Of a stretch of DNA of 64,000 nt, positions 57,613 through 64,000 are shown one piece after another. The position numbers were made by a program, and so were the translations under genes. The notes beneath the pieces are model-generated. The model was not told the DNA's origin. It searched no databases and worked only from the letters and a program-made list of their open reading frames with translations. The DNA is from Tetrapyrgos nigripes (taxonomy: Eukaryota; Basidiomycota; Agaricomycetes; Agaricales; Campanellaceae), in contig JAACJM010000030.1 of NCBI GenBank assembly GCA_013368315.1, positions 372,001 through 436,000 of the forward strand. Reading direction: 5' to 3'. How positions within the stretch are numbered: position 1 is the first letter of the stretch; each line of letters starts with the position of its first letter.

Positions 57613-59146
57613 AGAATAATCCTACAGTGCAACTCACAATTCTCCCAACCAGCAATAGAGGTGTCCGTTTGCAATTCATCTGGTCCGTAGAAGTTTGGCA
57701 AGCCTTGAATACCGCCGCGGTGGAGTAGGAGACGGGTTAGAGAGCGAGGTCATTTGCCACAGAATATACAGTGATATATTTTAGGATGTATGTATACGTA
57801 TGGACGTAAAGAAGACACCCCACGGTGACTGCACCCCTAATATTATAAGTTCAGTGATGGAACCCGTCGCCGTCGGCTAATTGAGAAATAGTACGAACCT
57901 CCACCTGGAAATTGTCTGGAAAGGGTTCGTCCAGGACCTCCCTAAATGGGTGTAGATGTCTATTCCAAGTCTGTTCACCATTTCCGCGTTATTGTACGAG
58001 CCGGAAAAATCCCTGATATCGGATTTGGGCTTTTCTCGTTGATAACTCCTCCTCCTTCTCCTCTTTCTCCTCCCAAAAAATGCGAAAGTTTTGATCAAAT
58101 TTCGTCCAAACCGGTGTAACAGACATGTCCGCCCATTTAGAGGGTCCTGTTCTTCCCAAGGTATACCATAGATAACTAAAAATAGGCCGTCGTAAGTGGT
58201 AAGTATCTTAGCAGTATTGATTTTTACTGACACGTTTATTTAATGGAGTCATGATGGAGACTCCGAGTCGACACCAGAAACGCCAACCTACTCGCCCGGA
58301 TAGGTGTACAGATATGTAGAATCAAGAGTGAATTACTAGTCACGTATTGTATTGTAGTATACTGTCTCAGTATTTGTCACCTATCCGTCGAGCGAATATA
58401 ATGATATTTTCGGCGTGATAACCGTGGCTCCTATATGAAGTTGTTCGTTATTCAGGTAGATGTTGCCTACTCCCACTCGGAACCCGTTGGATCGCTATCA
58501 TCTTGAAAGCTATCTCGAGAAACACTCTTGAGTCGTATGAAATCTCTGTCAATTCTGAGGTATTCTTAGACTGAGCAGCAACGAGATAAGCTCAGGAGAC
58601 ATGGGCGACGTCATGGAAATTGGACGCTGTCGTCTAACTAGTGAACCATGCAGATTTATATCTGGCGGGATACTCGGGCAAGTTCATCTGACCCTTCGGA
58701 TTGGTAGGTAAGTAGTTGAGATATCATTCAGCTCTTGTTGAAAGATATGCTGCCGGAAATGATATGGATTTCCGTTAAAAGGCCTTTCCAAAGCTTGCTA
58801 TTCATGAGTAAGGACGATATGTATTGACCAAATATACGCAATGTACTCTCAGTCACACCTGATAGTAAGCACTGAGTAGTAAGTAGGTTGACATTGCTGG
58901 TAGCATGGGGCCACGCCATTCTGCGATAGATTTACACCCACTCTCTGTCAAGTGTAGTGGTAACTCTTTTACACCTTGCCTCTATCACCGCTGTCTATAA
59001 GTATGAATTTCGTACCTATGGGCCGGAAAAATACTGTTCTTTCGAAGTTCGAACGAGGACTTCTCCCGAACTTCCCATGTCTAGTATTTGTCTGGCATTT
59101 TGAGAAGGCTCCACTTCCCCGATTTCAGGGAATTCAATGACATATA
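57613..59146. other. Non-coding region with a half copy of the neighbouring MITE
   Basis: No gene is recognised; a minus-strand frame at 57877-58233 has no known motif. At about 58381-58424 the sequence CTATCCGTCGAGCG, then ATATTTTCGGCGTGA resembles the right arm of the MITE at 59147-59254 without its left arm. Confidence 0.45.
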
Positions 59147-59254
59147 CCGTCACCCCGAAAATACAAAAATATCCGCTCGGCAGAAACATCTTATATCCGT
59201 ACAATAATGTCATCTATCCGTCGAGCGGATATTTTTGTCCTTTCGGCGTGACCG
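59147..59254. mobile_element. 108-bp MITE with TA target duplication
   Basis: The inverted arms of about 32 bp (left 59149-59180, right 59220-59251) share CAAAAATATCCGCTCG. TA flanks both ends (59145-59146 and 59255-59256). It lies 44 bp upstream of the TATA box of the carboxylesterase gene. Confidence 0.75.
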
Positions 59255-59298
59255 TACCATCGAGAACAGCACTTTCAAAAATAATTCAACGACCGCCT

Positions 59299-59304
59299 TA
59301 TAAA
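59299..59304 (+). promoter_or_regulatory. TATA box of the carboxylesterase gene
   Basis: TATAAA lies 41 bp upstream of the ATG at 59340. A second in-frame ATG at 59316 would be only 12 bp from it, favouring the 59340 start. Confidence 0.5.
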
Positions 59305-59339
59305 GAAGCAGGTTTATGAAGGTGCATGACCAAGACCCT

Positions 59340-61636
59340 ATGCCTCACCTTCTTCCGTGTCTGCTCTCGCTGCTATCAGCTTCGTCGGTTGTCCTTGGTG
59401 TTGCTGAAGTCAAGATAGGGACCACGACACTCATAGGCAAAGATGTTCCTTCCCAGCAGCAAGAGTTCTTCGGGGGTCTGTATAGCTTGTCGTTATCCTC
59501 TGTAGCGTTGCTCAAGAGATGATGATAGGTATACCATTCGCCGAACCTCCCGTCGGGCCCCTCCGTCTGAAGCCTCCAGTATTCAAAGACACGTATGACC
59601 AGAAGATTTTGAACGTCACTCAGTTCGGCTTCCCTTGTGTGCAATATGTACGTCTCGGTTCGAGCTTCTCTGGTTAAAGCGATCTTGAAACATTAGTATA
59701 GGACTTGACACTGGACGAGTCTTCAGAAGATTGCTTGACACTGAACGTCTACCGGCCGGCTGGAATACCAGCAGATGCCTCTCTACCTGTTTTTTTCTGG
59801 TAGGTCGATTCTTACCCCGGTTCATCGATAATGGTACTAATCTACTATTTTAGGGTGTATGGTGGAGGGTTCTATATGTAACCACTATTCAACTCTCTTT
59901 ATGAGACCGTTACTCATCACTTCGTCATCAGTGGCACCGGTGAGATAGATGCTAGCGCTCTTGTGGCAAGAAGTATACAACGCGTAAGTGCTTCTGCAAT
60001 TATTGCTTCTGGATCTGCTTGCTAATAAGTGCACTAGGGAACACCCATTGTCTACGTTTCCTTCAACTATCGTCTCGGTCCATTAGGATGGCCTCAAGGC
60101 AAAGAAGCTGAAGAGAAGGGCGCGTTGAATTTGGGACTTAAAGATGAGTTGGCAGCACTTGAATGGGTTCACAAGCACATAGGAAAATTTGGCGGGGATC
60201 CGAACAAAGTACGTATCCGTATTCGTCTCACCTTGAATCACCGCTGACATGAAACTGATTACACTTAGGTCACCGTAGGTGGAAGTAGCGCTGGAGCCAT
60301 TATGAATGGGATATTGTTCATGCATCCTTCGACAGAAAGATTGGTTCGCGCCGGGGTAAGCAAGCCTCCTATCACAGTCGTCCGACAACGTTCTCACTCG
60401 TTCGAAACGTTTGTGGTTACCAGATCTTCCAGTCTGGGACAGCGGCGACCACTCAAGTACACAATGCTTCTTTCAGACAGGACAACTGGGACACATTCAT
60501 TGACAGCGTACCTGCGTGTGCAAACCTTTTTGGAACGGATAAAACCTTCGATTGTCTTCGTGATGCGAATATTACCGATATAGTCCAAGGGGTCAACGAT
60601 GCAAAAGCGAAGATTGTTGAATTCCTTCCGTGGGATCCTGTTCTCGATGGCGCATTATTCCCTGATGCTCCTTCTGCGATGTGGAAGTTTGGCCAATTTG
60701 CACAGATACCATTCATTGCTGGGACCAATCTGGACGAAGGTTGGAAGCCAAAATTTCACTGGGTTCTCTATGATCGAGCTGACGATACTGATTGATAAAG
60801 GCCCCGTCTTCATTGACCCTACGCTGAATTATACCTCTGACCAGATCCGAGCTAATTTGGTCGCAAACTTGTCCACGCCCCTCCTTAAGACTACTGAAAA
60901 GCAGAAATTCAATGACACTCTCAACAAGACGCTCGAGCTGTATCCCGATGATCCAGCTTTGGGATCTCCGTTTGGCACTGGCAACGATACATTCGGTGTC
61001 AGTCCTGGTTTCAAGAAAATCGCTGCTATCAGTGAGTCGTCACTCTAACAGAAAACTGATCGACGGGTCTCAAATACTTGTACTATAGCCGGGGACATGA
61101 TGTTCACATCTCAGAGACGGACATGGCAACAAAAGATGGCTAACAATGCTTCCTCCGGTGTCAAATCGTATGGGTATCTGTGGGAGACACATACCCTTGT
61201 CGATGCAGGACCCTTCCCCGGTCCGCTATTTGGAGGTAATTCTTCATAGCGTCTCTAGATAATTTCTGACGCCATTTTTCTTCTAGTATGGCATGGATCC
61301 GACAATCAATATCTCTACAACAACAGCCTCGTCGATACCGTTACCCCAGGAGCATTAGAAGCTGGCGTCACCTTAATGGACTACTGCCTATCATTCATTG
61401 ATAGCTTGGATCCCAACGACGGGAAGGGAGTTCAACGTCCAGAATGGAGTGTCTACTCTAAAGATGAACAGGTTCGCCTTCAGAAAATAGGCGTAATAGC
61501 TGGATAGGGTGACTTACATTACTTTTCGCAGATGGTCATGCAGATGCAAGCGAAAAACTTTACACAGATTCCGGATACTTTCAGGAAAGAGCAGATAGAC
61601 TTTATCAATTCCTTACCGGATATTTTCCATCATTGA
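59340..61636 (+). CDS. Type-B carboxylesterase/lipase, secreted, 556 aa
   Basis: Twelve exons: 59340-59475, 59529-59647, 59702-59799, 59854-59877, 59932-59983, 60038-60208, 60269-60355, 60424-60739, 60801-61031, 61089-61235, 61287-61471 and 61532-61636; total 1671 nt in one frame. A signal peptide (about residues 1-22, [17 protein letters not shown]) is followed by [35 protein letters not shown] (oxyanion hole), [16 protein letters not shown], the nucleophile elbow GGSSAGA with Ser207, [14 protein letters not shown] and the catalytic His463 in GVWHGSD. These enzymes hydrolyse carboxylic esters. The 24-nt exon 4 and its 54-nt intron must be spliced out precisely: unspliced sequence would read into a TAA at 59879. 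Start chosen for the signal peptide. Confidence 0.93.
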
Positions 61637-62264
61637 CATAGCGGACAACGAGATGAATCACTGTATTATCTATTCGAATTCAATACCTCCCAACGATCCC
61701 CACCTCACCGATTACTATCCTGATATATAAGTCCGGACACATGTCGTCATCAATCACAAGACATTTGCGTGACCGGTCTGGAGCCAAAAAGACTCTGATC
61801 TGTTTCCGGATCCGACGGCTTTGACCTGCTTTCGTACCTATTGCCGACTTCTGACATTGACTACCTGTCTTCTCTTCGCTATCTACATCTCCTCAACCTT
61901 TACTTTTCAGCATTTATATTTCCTCTCCAGTAGCTCCTTCATCCTCTCTCTGCATGCTTAACTTAAGAGCAACAATACTTGACAGTACTCCCCAGCAGGG
62001 AAATGCGAAAGGGAAAATTGGAAATGAGAGATAGGTGAGTGCTTCTATTCTTTTATTAGCCCATTTTTGTACTAATTGCCAGGGAGCCGCAAAATTTAGC
62101 CGAGCGACATAGGGCTAGTTCAGGATTCAAGCCAAGATCCTCTTAAAAATTTTTCTCTGTTAGAAAAATTTTAGTATTTCGGTACCGTGGTTTAGTGTAA
62201 ATTTGAGTCTCCAAGAGCGATTTAGCGTAGATTTGAGTCTTTAGAGCAAATTCAGTAAATGTAG
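61637..62264. other. Non-coding gap downstream of the carboxylesterase
   Basis: No gene. The last 9 bases (GTAAATGTA, 62256-62264) are the left target duplication of the next element. Confidence 0.4.
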
Positions 62265-63514
62265 GGCATCTGGTTTTTCAAGCTACTACTCAAGCTACCC
62301 AAGCTTGAGTAGCTTGAGTGTAGCTTGACTCTCCTTTTTGGGTGTGGCTGTGCTTATGCTACTGTAATCAACTTCACTACACTTCATTTCACAACAAGTT
62401 ACTCACATTTGAAGGGCTATTCATCAAGGAGATGTACATTTTACACACCACATGTCTCATTGCAAATTGATTTAGCTTCTACAGAGTCAATTACATATAC
62501 TTTAAAATTGCAGTCTCATTTTGTGCAAGTCTTTGCTAGATTTTTCTAACTGTGTTAGACAGCTTGCCTTGTGAATATGGTGACCCAGAGAGAACAGGCA
62601 GATCTTATGAATGAGGTTTTAGTATACAAAGGCAATGTCAGTCATTTTACAAGCCAAAAAATAGTCTAGACATATTCAAGAGGATTTAGGGCACATCAAA
62701 GGCATTTTAGGGGCATATAAAGTAGCTGGTGGAAGCTTGAGAGTAGCTTGGGGTAGCTTGAGAGCAGCTTGAGTAGCTTGAGTGTAGCTTGAGTGTAGCT
62801 TGAGTGTAGCTTGACTATAGCTTGACTGTAGCTTGAGTATGGCTTGAGTGTGGCTTGAGGTGGCTTGAGGTGGCCTGAGTGTGGCCTGAGTGTGGCTTGA
62901 GTGTGGCTTGAGTATAGCTTGAGTATAGTAGCCTGAGGGTAGCTTGACTTTCCATTTTGGGTATGACTGTCCTTATTCCAGTCTAGTCAACTTCACTACA
63001 CTTCATTTTATATTAAGTTACTTGCATGGAAAGAGCCATTCATTGAGCAAATGTATATTGTACATACCACATTCTTCATTGCCAATTAGTTTAGCCTCTA
63101 ATGAGTTGAGTACATAAACTTTAAAATTGCAGACATAGAAATACAGTGATCTAGAGAGAACAGGCATATCCAGATTAATGAGTTTCTAGTATTCAGAGGC
63201 AATGACAATAGTTTTACAAGCCAAAAAATAGTTTAGACAAATTCAAAAGAGATTAGGACATCAAAGGGATTTCATAGGCATAGAAGTTTCTTTTGCGTCA
63301 TTTTGAGACAGCTCAAGAGTAGCTGGAGCAACATTGAGGTAGTCTGAGTGTAGCTTAAGGGTAGCTTGAGGAAAGCTTGAGATAGCTTGAGTAGCTTGAG
63401 TATAGCTTGAGTGTAGCTTGAGAGTAGCTTGAGTATAGCTTGAGTGTAGCTTGAGTGTAGCTTGAGTGTAGCTTGAGTAGTAGCTTGAGTGGTAGCTTGA
63501 AAAACTGGTGGCCC
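62265..63514. mobile_element. MULE-like non-autonomous transposon with minisatellite body
   Basis: The 1250-bp element is bounded by inverted ends (GGGC..GTTTTTCAAGCTAC, with mismatches) and by an exact 9-bp duplication GTAAATGTA at 62256-62264 and 63515-63523. A 9-bp duplication is the hallmark of Mutator-like elements. Inside are arrays of an 11-bp unit (GTAGCTTGAGT) at about 62725-62950 and 63300-63500, and a unit of about 370 bp present twice (from about 62325 and 62940). No transposase is encoded; open frames over the arrays are repeat artefacts. Confidence 0.8.
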
Positions 63515-63523
63515 GTAAATGTA

Positions 63524-63789
63524 TGGAAACCAATTTTTTTCCGCAGGCCCAACTTGATGGCACCTCAGCGGCAGTCAATCAGCTGCCAGCGCCTATCATC
63601 AGCGCCTTCTCGGTGCAAGCATAGGTTTTCACTACAGCAACATCAGTATACAACAATTTCTATTGTACAATTACACTGGATGTCCGTGGATCAAGAAGGA
63701 ATCGTGCAGGGAAGGATGTGAGTCCAACAACTAAAAGGGATCATCAGAGTGGTGGTGGTTGTCATTCTCAAGAGTAACAGCCTACCCAT
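63524..63789. other. Short non-coding stretch
   Basis: Nothing recognised between the transposon and the partial gene at the window edge. Confidence 0.3.
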
Positions 63790-64000
63790 AAGGAACAGGG
63801 GCAAATGCAGGCATTTCATCTGCCCTAAAGAACCACTCAATGTCTGCATCAGGGATGGAGTCTCCATTGCTTGGCTTTATTGTCCCATAAAGCCTGTGGG
63901 CTCCTGAGCCATCATGCCATTGCTTCTTGAGTCTTGTGCTTGGTGATCTTAGCTTCATCACTTGTCATGAATGCAGCCACAGCCTTCTTGAGATAAATGA
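63790..64000 (-). CDS. Partial unknown gene at the window edge
   Basis: The minus strand entering from the right edge reads KKAVAAFMTSDEAKITKHKT; after a frame change near 63925 it continues KKQWHDGSGAHRLYGTIKPS, then DADIEWFFRADEMPAFAPVP up to a GTAG sequence at about 63789 that may be a splice donor. The stretch looks coding (low-copy, no repeats), but the family is not recognised. The frame change may be an unresolved intron or a mutation. Confidence 0.4.

Noticed and set aside
59854..59983. Carboxylesterase as a pseudogene because of TAA at 59879
   Set aside because: A 54-nt GT..AG intron at 59878-59931 removes the stop, keeps frame and restores normal spacing after GGGF.
62130..62160. 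tRNA-like B box (GGATTCAAGCC)
   Set aside because: No matching A box or cloverleaf arms can be drawn around it.
62725..63500. CRISPR-like array
   Set aside because: The repeats are contiguous 11-bp units without unique spacers, and the genome is eukaryotic.
63261..63578. Minus-strand frame with repeated SSYTQATLKL units
   Set aside because: It is a translation of the 11-bp minisatellite in the MULE-like element; its period and edges follow the DNA repeat, not a gene.

Overview
The window looks like a transposon-rich stretch of a filamentous basidiomycete genome, most likely an Agaricomycete (mushroom-forming fungus). The evidence is introns of 50-70 nt with GT..AG ends in every intact gene, KDZ- and Plavaka-type transposases, DUF6534 seven-TM proteins and DUF6699 proteins (families I know mainly from Agaricomycetes), and Ty3/gypsy chromoviruses. 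No database search was possible, so family names rest on motif recognition.

Layout, left to right. 1-1224: the 3' part of a KDZ transposase. 1557-4529: a decayed hAT transposon abutting a DUF6699 fragment. 5355-6459: an unresolved minus-strand gene. 6545-11920: a duplicated segment carrying two three-exon genes for a small one-TM protein (171 and 179 aa). 13209-14071: an intact two-exon DUF6699 gene. 15456-20654: a decayed Plavaka transposase gene flanked by AT-rich and 101-bp repeats. 22602-31052: a host gene fragment cut off by a complete but mutated chromovirus (516/515-bp LTRs, gag, pol with chromodomain, and a third ORF). 31053-34700: a second Ty3/gypsy element on the minus strand, broken inside its reverse transcriptase by the chromovirus LTR.

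35484-40451 is the best-preserved host block: an NAD(P)-binding reductase (five exons, 352 aa) and a secreted sedolisin protease (13 exons, 705 aa), both on the minus strand. 41745-48923 is a segmental duplication carrying two intact eight-exon DUF6534 membrane-protein genes (345 aa each). Its second copy has gained a hAT-like MITE and ends at a perfect 54-bp palindrome. 50899-53698 is a third, decayed gypsy gag region. 54506-55487 is a small uncharacterised gene whose ATG lies 10 bp from a partial LTR copy. 57257-57612 is a pseudogene fragment of the reductase. 59340-61636 is an intact 12-exon secreted type-B carboxylesterase with a MITE in its promoter region. 62265-63514 is a MULE-like non-autonomous transposon built of 11-bp minisatellites. 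The window closes in a partial unknown gene.

I see no operon-like or gene-cluster logic linking the host genes. The sedolisin and the carboxylesterase both look secreted and fit extracellular degradation. I did not find a defence system, CRISPR array, rRNA gene or convincing tRNA. The most distinctive signals are: a chromovirus whose primer-binding site is complementary to its own LTR just downstream of a TATA box (Tf1-type self-priming); a TATA-led third ORF in that element; nonsense codons that are almost all TGA across the dead elements; a filled/empty MITE site pair; and the perfect palindrome at a duplication edge.
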